From positions 21,810,001 through 21,874,000 of the forward strand of contig JAMPIT010000059.1 in assembly GCA_026261815.1 (NCBI GenBank): DNA of 64,000 bases, read 5' to 3'. The notes below the pieces were generated by a model. The model did not search any database, was not told the DNA's origin, and saw only the letters and a program-made list of their open reading frames with translations. Shown piece by piece: positions 27,201 through 39,200 of this stretch. Source of the stretch: Monarcha castaneiventris obscurior (lineage: Eukaryota > Chordata > Aves > Passeriformes > Monarchidae). Every line of letters begins with the position of its first letter. The stretch's first letter is position 1. Both the position numbers and the translations under genes were made by a program.

Positions 27201-30200
27201 AATGATATTGTGTAATTATCCTGTGATTTCCATTCTGTAGATATTTTTATATGCTCAGAACTGCTAATATCGTTTAAGACGTGTAGCCAGTTATTAGCCT
27301 TTGTGCATTTCAGATTCATACAATGTGCCCTTTCTTTACTTCCTCTGACATCTCTAACCATTGCTATTAAAATTGTTGTTTTGAACCTGCTCATTTCAGA
27401 TGCCAGACCAGTTTGATCAGACAGTGGTGCTTAACCAGCTGCGCTATTCTGGGATGTTGGAGACGGTCAGGATTCGGAGGGCTGGTTTCCCAGTCCGGAG
27501 GCCCTTTCAAGACTTTTATAAAAGGTAAACACACTGACTTGTGGACTTCAGATGTAAGTCACAGGTATCAAGTCAATATTCTTGTGTTGAGGAATGAAAG
27601 TAAAAGTAATCATGTGGCAAAAATAGAACTTAATGTCTTAAATGAAGCAATAAATACTTTTTGGTTGCCAGGTATAAAGTCCTCATGAGAAACTTAACTC
27701 TCCCTGAAGATTTAAATGAGAAATGTGCCGTCCTACTTCGTCTGTATGACAACACAAGCACTGAATGGCAGCTTGGAAAAAATAAGGTAAAATAGCCTGA
27801 CTGTGCATATTGTGTTGCTGGTGCATGTACAAAGCTGAGGGGACAGGATTTAGACTGCACAGCTGCAGAGATGTAGTTCTAGAGGTAATTACTTCTGGCT
27901 TAAAAGAAGCTGTGCATGCCTGTTGGTGCTCTTGAAACTCTTATAGCAACAATTAATGATTGTGCTGAGCAATTTGCTGTCTAAGGCACTTAACAACTGG
28001 CTGGTGATTTCAGTCACAGAGAAAGAGTCCACCTGAATTTTCTGTCGCTGGTCACAAGTGGTAGCACTGGTGAGGATCAGAAAATGTGGTATTTGGATTT
28101 TTTCATTTTTACAAGTATGGAGCATGTGGGGTAGCACTTTTGCTCTGCAGGGAGCTCCACTCATCCTGGTAAACTAACGTAACCAATACCTCTTCAGTGG
28201 CAGAAACCAGGGGGGAGAATTTTAGCCAGTGTTCATGTGGTGGAATTGAGCTCCAAGTGTGTTTGCCATCCTCGTCTGAAAGTCTTTTCCTGAGGTACAT
28301 TAGGCCTTGATATGTGTTCTACCAGACGACCTGAGCTTTGCCCGCAGTGGTTTTTTTCTTAAAAAAAGAAAGTCTAATTATTTTAGAATAAATTAAAGAA
28401 TCAAATTTTAACTTAAGAAATAAAACAATCCAGGTGTCTTTGTGTGCTCATTTTGCAAGTTTGACTGTAGACAACAACTTGCAGTTTGTATTCTTGGATT
28501 ACAGCAAATGATGTGAAAGCATTGCAGACTTGGGAGAAGATTCTCCATTTTACGATTTGAGATTTCCTAAATATGAAAAACATTTTTAAAAACTTTTTAG
28601 TGCCATAAGGTAGCAAAAGTATTTTGTAAAATCTGATTGATTTCTGTAGGAAATGCTCCTCCCATCACCCTCGTCTCCCCACAACTGGATGGTTTGGAAG
28701 GCTTTCTTCCATTCCTCTGTATGCTTAAGGAGTCTTAGATTTGTATTGGGAAAGTTGTTTTAATCATCTTACAGTTACTGTAAGAAGGAAGAAAGAATCT
28801 GAAATTCTCTGATGGCAGTTGATGTCATCTTCCATCCTATTTTTGTAGCCAAAGGCTTGGACCCTGGAGAGTGCTTTGGCATCTTAGGGACATGTATTTA
28901 TCAGAAATTGTTTTAATCAACTGCTCATCAGGACCTCGGCAGGAGCCAGAGCTCTGCTGTAACTTCCCTTGCTGTGGCCTGGGCTCATCCTCCCCAGGGG
29001 CTGCGTGTGCATTTGTGAGACTTCATGAACAGGAGAAGAGCACAAGAGGGCACTGATTTCAGACTGAACATGGGATGAGGCACTATCCTGCCTCTGTATT
29101 ATTTAAAAGGGATAATAATGACATTGCAATGATTTGGCTTCACTGTGATTTTTTTTCTTGTCTTTTACATCTCAAGCTGCAATGCACCTGGTCAGGAAAA
29201 GGCATTAGCCTGAGATTAACATCTGCTTAACATCCATTTTTGTTCCAGAAGTAGCTGAATGCTTTTCTGAGGAATTTTGTTGTGTTTTTAAAAGCCCATG
29301 TGCAAAGCAAAGAAAGATTGCCCACTGAGTGAAAGAAAAGGCTTTTTCCATGAGGGAAAACTTAATATAGAAAGAGCTGCCCAGTGCAGCTCGGACACTG
29401 GGATTTTGAGACTTTTTGTGGGACTTCTTCTGTTCCTGTTTCTTGGGCAATTCGTACTAGAGAGTCCCTTTCTAGCTTTGTTCAAAACTCACAGCTGTAC
29501 CTGTCCTTGAGTGTGCTTTGAGAGTGCTGCTTTGGCTTTGATGAGGGGCTTTTTTTTCACGTAAACGCAGAGGAAGAATCAGCTTCTTTTGCACTTAAAC
29601 ACCCCCAAAAGTTCACTGGGGTTGGTTTTTCTTGGTGGGGGGGCAGGGGAGGTTGAGGGATTTTTTGGTTGGGTTTTTGGGGTTTTTTTTCACATCAAGA
29701 GAAAGCACCCAGCACTTCAAGATGCGTTCCTGCTTTTAGATGTCTTTGCAGCCCTCCTTCCTTAGCAGAGCCCACCCCATCCCTGAGCTTTCCTCACAGC
29801 CACGTTGTGGTTTGCAGCCTGGCTCTCATCCCACATCACCAAAGTGTCACTGAACTGGCTATTTCCAGCTGCCCATGTGTTAGGCAGCAGCATGCCAGGC
29901 TGTTGTCACCTCTAGCTGACACCAGCATGCTTGGCCTTTAGAAAAGAGAAGTTGAGAAGAGCTGGAAAAAGCGCTGACAGCAGATAGCTCGCCAGCATGT
30001 GAGTGCCTGGCAAAGAGCAGATGTCAGGGCAGGTGGAGGAGGGAAGCTGCCTCCTCCATGCCCCTGCTTGACTGGTGAAGCAGTTTTACTCATTTAAGGC
30101 AAAATAGGCTGTGTTATTTCGGTTTATGTCAATGCCATGTGCTAAAAGCTGCCTAGGCAGTGCAGGTGAATGATGCAGGTTAGTGCTTGGAAGAGAGCCT

Positions 30201-33200
30201 GGGAAGCATTGTGTCTGTGGGAGGATGCTGGGCTATGCTGGGGTGTGTGGCCCTGGCAGCCCTCTCCAGGAAAAGGCAGGAAAACACAGTGAGTCGATGT
30301 GAACATGAAGGCTCTCTCATTACTTACTTGTGCAGTGCTGCAGCAATGCCTTTGGAAGCAGCAAGCCTTGTAAGGGGTTGTGGAGCCTGATGTGACCGTG
30401 AAAAAAGTAAATTATTGGGGTGGTATTTCTGCCCCTCTGATTGGAAAGTTCATGTGAAGTCCTGCAGCTGCTTTGGCCTGTGTTGCTCTGGTGGGAAAGG
30501 CTGTTTAATGAATCCAGTAATTATGCTGCATTTGGAAAGACCCTGCTCCTAATTAAAAGTTGAAATAGAGTAATCTAACTCTTCCCACTGAAATCCAGAG
30601 TTAAGAGGATCATCTGCAGGGGTTTTCTTTTAAGAGGAGTACATTTTGTTTTTCTCTTTTCTGCTGAGGAAACAGGACATTTTTCTCTGAATTCAAAGCT
30701 GAGGCTTGCTGCTTGGAATGACACTGGTAGCACCCTGGCTCTTCCTCAAACATGTTGCTCACCAATTGTTAAGCCAGAAGTTTTCTTCTGTAGGTGTTTC
30801 TCCGGGAGTCCTTGGAACACAAGTTGGAGAAGCAGCGAGAAGTGGAAGTCACCAAGGCAGCAATGATTATCCGAGCACACATCTTAGGTTATGCAGCCCG
30901 GTAAGTGACGAGATGGGAATATTAATAGTAAGGATTTGAAATAAATGGATGAGTTGTCAAGAAGTTAAATCCTTCTGACACGATTCTCAACTTTTCCTAG
31001 GGGCCAGGCATTCAAATCCTGTAAGTGGCTTTTGAAAATAGCAGCTGAAAATACCTATGAATAACGCAAAGTTTGAATTGTTGTAATATAATGAATAGGA
31101 CAATACAGAAATTTGGAGGTCAGGCAGTATCCATCTGATTGTAACATGGCATGTAGCATGGTAGGAACTCTAGCTGGATGGCACCTAGTGGGGCTGCCCC
31201 AGGTTACCAGCTGAGATCCTGATTTATCTTTGCTTCTTCATGGTAAGAAAACAGAAGGAAAATAAAACTAATCCATTTGGTTCTTGGGGAACCAAGATAT
31301 TATGTCACTGATTAATGTTTCACTTGTTTACCTGGCTTCATGCATTATGTGTTAGGTGGACTTGTTCATCCCATCTATTTATTTCTCTGCTTTTTCTTCA
31401 AGTCAGTTGAGGACAGTTTAAGGAAGCTTGTTTGCATAATGAGGTAATTTCTTTTCATGTGCATTTTAGTCCTGTTCTTATGTTCTGATCAGTATGTTAC
31501 TTAAAAACTATATTCCTTTTTTAATGACACGTATCCTGCTATCTGTGGTCTTTCTTTTCAGAGATGTGGGATGACATATGTATTTTTTCTCTGCATGTGT
31601 GCACACACAGAACTGTCTTTTTAGCATCTCCTTGGCAGGGGCGTGTAAGGCGTGCATTTCCTTAATGAAGACACGCACAGTGCTGTCAAGAAATGAGAGA
31701 ATCTTGCTTCTCAAAGGGAGAAGAATGTGAACAACAGTGGGGAAACTATCACAGAGCTAGAATTATCATGGGCTCATTATTACAGGCCACCACAGCAAGA
31801 TCCCTCACAACTGTTTCATTAGAAATTTGCTTATTTTTTTTCTCCCCCCAGAAAACGGTATAGAAAGGTTCTCTATTATGTGGTTGTGATACAGAAGAAC
31901 TACAGAGCATTCAGTGGGAGGAAGAAGTTCCTGTGCCTGAAGAAAGCAGCCGTGGTCCTTCAGAAGCAGCGGCGAGGGCAGCTTGCTCGGCGCCTTTACA
32001 GGGAGCGACTGGAGGAGAAGCGGAGACAAGAGGAGGAAAGAAGGAAAGAGGAGGAAGAAAGGTGAAGTCTCTGGCTTACATCACTCTCCTGCCTGTGCCA
32101 TATTAGGTGTTGGTCTGAAAGCCTTTATTTCAGGCTGTTCTTGAGCAAGTGATTTTAGAAACCTCGCTGATTTTGCTAAAAGACGTGCATGGCTATCATG
32201 GTAGTTTCATGTTCACAAACACACTCGTGGTGATCTTATTTTTGGCTGTCTTTTCCAGGTGGCAGATGATCTCTGTAAGTTGAGCTATTGCCCTAGCAAA
32301 GGAATGTGATGAGCTTATGTTGAGCTTAATTGACTGACTTCTTTTCTTCACTCACTTTTAGGGAAAGACAAAGGCAAGAAGCAGAGCGTCTTGCCCAGCA
32401 GGTAAATGATATTCTTAATGCTTTCAGTGACCCTGTTTATTTGAGTATCTCAACCCAGCAATTAAAAAAATAAAAGGTACCTGTAGCATTAAAACTAAAC
32501 TAATTACAGGAGCTGGCAGATAAAGCCAAAGGGAACTCAATATAATTGTTTGCATGGAAATTTCCTTCACCTGATGCTTCATTTGATTTCCAGCAAAGTT
32601 TGAATTTTCTGCACATATTTGGACTTCCTCTGCTCAGCTATCTCTGAGCAAATGTAACCATGCTTTAATTTTTTTTCTTTTTCTTTCCTTTTCATTTCTT
32701 GCTGATGTGAGGATAGGGCTCCTTTTAAATGAATGAGCATAGTGGAGTATAGTGCTTTAGAAATAAATTTTAAAAAAGAATTTTGCATTTAGGGGCCTAA
32801 TTTATTTTGTTTCATTTTATTTTTATGCAGGCTGAAGAAGAGAGGAAGAAGCAGGAACTGGCTGCCATTCAGAAAGCCCAGAAGGAGGCAGAGCTGAAGC
32901 AGGAGGTGGAGAAGCAGAAAGAAAGCAGACAGGTGGAAGAAATCCTGCGTCTGGAAAAAGAAATCGAAGACCTGCAGCGTGTGAAGAAGCAGCAGGAGCT
33001 GTCCTTGACAGAGGCTTCATTACAGAGGCTGCAGCAGCGTCGAGATGAGGAGCTCCGGCGGCTCGAGGATGAAGCGTGTCGAGCAGCCCAGGAGTTCCTG
33101 GAATCTCTGAACTTCGATGAGATCGATGAATGTGTCCGAAACATCGAGAGGTCTCTCTCTGTGGGCAGTGGGTATCCTGCTGAGCTGGCTGAACAGACTG

Positions 33201-36200
33201 AAAGTGCCTGCAGTGAAAAGCCCAATTTTAACTTCAGCCAGCCATATCCTGAGGAGGAGGTAGATGAGGGCTTTGAAGCTGATGATGATGCATTTAAGGA
33301 TTCGCCCAACCCGAGTGAGCATGGCCATTCTGATCAAAGGACCAGTGGCATCAGAACAAGCGATGATTCCTCAGAAGAGGATCCTTATATGAACGATACC
33401 GTGGTGCCAACAATTCCTGCTGCCAGCGACGCCATGGTCATCCCTCCTGCCCATGACACAGTGAGTCTCCACAACTCTTCAAGTGGCGAGTCCACGTACT
33501 GCATGCCAGAAAATGTATCCTGCAGACCCCCAAACTCTGTGGAGCTTATTTCTCCTGATGGAGACTACGATTACGACCAAGACGATTACGAAGATGGTGC
33601 TATCACTTCTGGCAGCAGCGTGACCTTCTCTAACTCGCACAGTAGCCAGTGGTCACCGGACTACCGGTGCTCAGTGGGGACGTACAATAGCTCTGGAGCA
33701 TACAGGTTCAGCTCTGAGGGAGCTCAGTCTTCTGTAAGTAGCATTGGTTTCATTATCTAATAATTGATTATTTTCTCTGATTATTTTTTCCCTGCTGTTC
33801 AGCTGTGGACTCAGTGTAGCTGTTCTTAGAAAACATTGCATAGCGTGGTTGGCTCAGAGCCCCTGTGGAAATAGTGGTCTGTTGCCATCTAGATGCCACT
33901 GGGATGAGTGCATTAGAGTGAGAGGCAGCTCAGATGCTGTTTGCAGTCCTGGGCTTCTGCACAGGTGTAGTTTTAGCTGCTTTAATGCAGCACTGTGTGT
34001 TACTCGGTGAGGAGCTCAGTGCACAGCCAAGTTCTCTGTGCATGAGTTTGGAGTTGGGGTACCAGGTAGCATGTTGGGGAATTGATTTCAGGAAAACCAA
34101 ATTTATTTATGTGTGCAAGTTGCAAGAGTATTGAAGAATGAGATGCTTGCAGAAGTCCATGACATGCCAGGCATATTTTTAGATTATTTGGAGAGTAAAG
34201 TTCACACAATGGCAAATGCTTAAATTAATGAGGCAGACACATATTCCACAGAGCAATTTTTCAGTGCTGTTTACTGAGTATACTGTGGCATTTCCTTCTA
34301 CAAATATTTTGGAAAGAACATGATTTCCTCTGTCAGTCATCCAGTGCTTCTGTGAGACTGTCTGACTGGGAAAGTGAAAAGGTATTTCAGCAATGCTGAC
34401 TTGTTTAGAAGGAAAACTTTACCAACAGCGTATCTACTACATTTGAGGCAGTGATAAGCAAAGAGCCATTGTGGGTGTTGGGATAAGTTGACAGTTCTTG
34501 CCTGAGAAAAAACACTTTTAGTGTCTCTGTTGAGGATGCCTTCCTGCTGCATGACTGGATGTGTGTCAGATACAGAACAGAAATTGTGGCTTTCTGGGGT
34601 GAGAGAGGAGGGAAGTTAGTACCACACCTTGTGCAATGTTTCTTTTTCAATATTTCTGTAAGCTGTTCCCCACAGCGCTTCAGTGACTGGGGCAGGTAGC
34701 ACAAGGTAACATACCCTGACCCTACTGTTGCAAAGGGATAACTTTCCTGAGCATCTACAAAGCTTTTTCACGGATTTGTTGTGTAATCAAACAGCTCAAG
34801 CTGCAACTTACTACAGTGTACTCCTTCCTTTGTTAGCTGGGTGAAAACTAGTGAGGAATCATGTCCTTCCAATACATGATAACTGTTTTAGCTAGAGACT
34901 TCTAAACCAACTTTGTCTAAACTCTTTCCTGAGAAATTATGACCTTTCTTTCCTTTCTTGTGTAGTTTGAAGACAGTGAAGAAGATTTTGACTCCAGGTT
35001 TGATACAGATGATGAACTTTCGTACAGGAGGGATTCTGTCTATAGCTGTGTCAGCCTGCCCTACTTTCACAGTTTTCTGTACATGAAAGGTACTGATCAG
35101 AATTTGCTAAATAGACAAAATAACCAGAAATATTTATTGTATATTACACTCCAATTCCTGTAGAGTTAAGCTATTTTGTTATTTTTCAAAGGGTGGTGGA
35201 AAAGTGACTTTATTTAATTTGAGCTGTTCTCAAGTTAAGTTACTTGCAGTGGCTTACGTCTAGCAGTGTTTTTCTCCTCTGCTAAAGTATACAGAAAAAT
35301 AAGTCACAAAGTGAAATTGTACCAAATCTTGAGGAAAGCTGATTCCTGCTCTCAAAACCTTGTAACACAGAGAGCATTGTACATTGCAGACCAGTTTTAC
35401 TGACCTTAGTCGAATTTTGCTTTGGATCTGGAAGACATGACGAAGGTTACATGTAGCAAAGGGGTGTGAGAGACTCTGAAGGAACACACACAGGAGTTCT
35501 CTGGTTAAAATTCTTGGGTTTGTCTTCTGATGATTGATAGTAAATTATAATCTAGATGAATCCTTGTATGATTTCATCACTGTAGTATACCTTATTTTCC
35601 TGGAATAGGAACAGTCATGCGTGTAGACACCACAATGTTTGTGTAAAAAATAATGCATTTTGCAGTAGCATGGCTTTTACTTCCTGACACAGCTGGCAGT
35701 CAGTTTTTGTGGGATGACAGGAGCATATTGGTTTGGTTAAGGTTTTTATGACTGTGATGTAACTCCAGTGCAAGGTGCATGGCCCCACTTTGGTATGACC
35801 GAGCTCACACTGGTTTATTTCCTGCTCTAAACACAGCTTTGTCAAGTTTTGTGGTTTTGAGTATCGTTACCTCCTAATAACCTGGAGAGAGGAAAGAACT
35901 TAACACTAGAATTTTTTTAGATTATCACTGAAACACACTGAAAACTGTCTTTAAGACCAGATTTTCATGTGCAGCAAGACTTTTCACTAATTTGTTATTA
36001 TAGATATGTTATGTGTACGTACATGTAATTATATATCTGTTACATATACTTTTGTAATACAGAGACTTACTGCAATTTATAATTTAAGGGTGTTTAGACT
36101 GACAACAATACTGATGGCCGTAAGGATATGCAAAAATGAGGTTTTGTGGCTTACAGCAGAGAGTCAGTTTAACTGCAGTGTTGTTGGTCAGCACCTTCCA

Positions 36201-39200
36201 GTTTTGGTCGGGTCACAGCTTCTATTTTATAATACAGTTGTTTGTTTTAACTGCATCTAAACCCACATTTGTCTCTCTTGCCAGGTGGCTTAATCAACAC
36301 ATGGAAGCGACGCTGGTGTGTCCTGAAAGATGAGACCTTCCTGTGGTTTCGTTCTAAGCAGGAAGCACTTAAGCAGGGTTGGCTTCACAAAAAGGGGGGT
36401 GGATCATCTACGCTTTCCAGAAGGAACTGGAAGAAAAGATGGTTTGTTCTCAGACAGTCCAGGTTGATGTACTTTGAAAATGACAGTGAAGAAAAGCTAA
36501 AGGGTGCCATGGATGTCCGAACTGCCAAGTAGGTTGATATGGTTTTCTGTTAGCCATGGTTCCTTCTGAGTACTTCTTGGGGCTCAGTCTGGGAAGATAT
36601 TGAGTGCCCTGCCTACAAATTGTGTGAATGCAAGCATGAGAGTGTGTGTGGTGAAGTTAGTGAAAGCAAGTGTTGTCCTTAGTTGGCTCTCTCTTTAGTC
36701 TAGAGAGTGCTCCAGAGCTAAGCCAGTGCCAAATACTTCAGAAAACTGCTGCAGTAATGAACCCATCTGTGCTTTCTCCCAGACTGGAGGCCCTGCTTAG
36801 TCTGTAATGATTCCCAAGGCAGCTTGGGGCATGTCGCCAAGTCTGTAGCTGCAGGCAAACCCAGAATGAAGAGGGTGGAATTAATAGGCCCTGAATATAT
36901 TGAAGTTCGCATGGGTCAAAGCTGAATCTTCTGAATCTTTTTTTCATGCTTTAAATAATTGTGGTAGCGCAGAAGAGTCTTTAAAATGCATATATTCATT
37001 AAAAAACCAAAATTACTAAACCTAATAACTTATGTCTTGTTAACTGAAGTTCCTTATGCCTAAGAATTTTACGCTTCCTGAAGCATGCATAAAAAAAGTT
37101 TTCTACTGGATGGTATTTTTCCTTCTAAACAGTCTAGGATTATCTACCTAATTTAAAAAATAGGGTGTGCTAACATTAGCAGTCTCATTTCTCTGTAAAG
37201 TGTACCTAAGCTTTTATCCAAAGCAGAGAAAAACAGAAATGGTTTGTAACACTCAGTTCCACTCTGTGCCTTGTAATCTGCAACTACCTAATTTATTTTG
37301 TTACTTTAAGGGAGCTTAAACCAAATTAAAATCTTAGATTAATCTTTTCTCTGGCAGTCCTGGCTTGAGCCTGATTTCAAGTAGTACAGAAAATAGTTTC
37401 AGTGAGAATCCTGACTTGCTCTTGAAAAACCAATGGGCTGGTGGCTGTCAAGTAAATCTCTGAATAAAAGCCAAAGATCCTACCATATTTTTTTTTGTTA
37501 AAACTGGATTTGACTCTGTCTCATGTACCATAGCATTTATTTAGCATATTTTTCTAATATGTTCAATCAGTCATTCTTTTTTGTCTTTGTTACCTCATTG
37601 CTTCGTTGGCTGTGCCCTGTAGCAGTTCTTTGCTTCATGTAGCTTTAAAACTGTCAGCCAAAGGTTGCTGAGCCTAGTTTGAGCTGTAGGTTCAATCAAT
37701 GACTATTTGTGTATAAACTAGGTAAAAGAAAGGGTACATGTATATAATGAACTGTGTGTCATAAAAAATAAACAATAGCTTTTCTAGATAATGTTAATAT
37801 TTACTGAATGCATTCCTAACCTATAATGCAACTCACGTATTTCACCACTCTCTACTGGGGACCCTGTTCGGTTTTTAAAATCTCAGGCAGATTCACTTAA
37901 AACACAGAACAAGGAGGTATTCTATTGGACACTGTTACTGGGAGGGAAGGAACCCAAAATAAAGAAAACAATACAGCATTACAGCTTTTTCTTTTGATAG
38001 CAGATAGGTTGTCTTCATGAGTCTGATAAGCAGAGTTTGCATATATTGTTTATAGGACAGAGATTTATGAGAATAGTATAGCTGATAAGGAAATGCAGCC
38101 AGGTAAGGAAATAATAAACTTCAGACAAATACAGAAAAATGGCAAAAAGGAAGTTAAGTTTATTTCTTGAGCTACAGGAAAATCTAATGCAGTACTTTAA
38201 TTATTGCTTAAAATCTTCAGGTTTTTTTATAGCAATACTTAGATTTCCCAACTAAAAATTAAAAATACGTAATTTTTCAGCGGATGAGTGCTTAGCTTTT
38301 TCTGGAAGTCATGTTTGGAATTGTCTTTATGCTGACTCACAACCACACAGAATCACTCATGCAGTTTTTGTTTGCTTTCACTTTTCAATCTTCAAGAGCT
38401 TTCTTTTTACCACTCAAAAAAACACTTGGTTATGCAGTGAGTTCAAAAATATATCCATTTCTCAACTCAGTTATCTTTGCCTGTCTTGAGGTTTGATAAT
38501 GCTTTGCTTTTTCCTTAGGTCTTGGTAAAATGGTAACAGAATAGTCAATTTGACATAGTGACATTGATAGTAGTTTGAATATTTGTACTGTGTAGGCAGA
38601 AAACACAGGTGTGAACTAATACTCTGTCTGATAAATCATGTTGTGAGTCTTGCAAATGAACCTGATGAAGACTGCTGTTGTTTTAAGTATCAGTAGTTTG
38701 TGAGCTTCTCAGCAGAACAGAATTTTTTCAAAATGTTGACAATCTGTAATGCTCAATCTTGGTGTTTTCCTTTTTTTCAGAGAGATTGTTGATAATACAG
38801 GCAAAGAAAATGGTATTGATCTAATAATGAGTGATAGGACCTACCACTTAATTGCTGAATCTCCTGAGGATGCAAGGTATGAAAATCATCATGCCTATCT
38901 TCTTTTCCTTTTCTTTTCCTTTTTAACCTCTATGCCATTCTGACTTTGACTTGTCACTGATTTGTTTGACCACTGTCACAAAATATTCAGGCTGTGTTAA
39001 ACAGGTTGCATTTTATATAGTTTTTGAAAGGCCTGCTGAGGAGAAAACCTTGTGACAGACAGCTACTGGGAAAAGAGAGTTTGCCAATGAAAATTTGCCT
39101 GGAAGTTGGCTGTTACCCATGTGTTACTAGCAACTTTCTGAAATTCAGTTTGTCTGTAGAGAGTCAGTCATTAGCCACTGATGCTTGGCTATGGGTTTCC

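Larger units (their letters stand above)
5662..27399 (+). other. Giant 21.7 kb intron; expected site of the headless-Myo10 promoter
   Basis: Separates the first five exons from the exon that starts with ATG. No ancestral gene, CR1 element or RNA gene was recognised. Local features: an A-rich tract (9057-9102), a TG tract with a strong donor (13379-13469), a 15-bp perfect inverted repeat (15093-15137), a CpG-rich patch (18218-18713), a candidate exon (23083-23213), a GGTTT tract (24305-24325) and a 50-bp imperfect tandem duplication (26117-26206). Open frames of 60-180 codons inside it lack splice signals, codon structure or any recognisable protein motif. Confidence 0.75.

Noticed and set aside
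33734..33760. Open extension after the 903-nt exon (seven codons then TAA)
   Set aside because: A perfect GTAAGT donor sits at the boundary and the next exon continues the family sequence; a short retained-intron tail is expected by chance.
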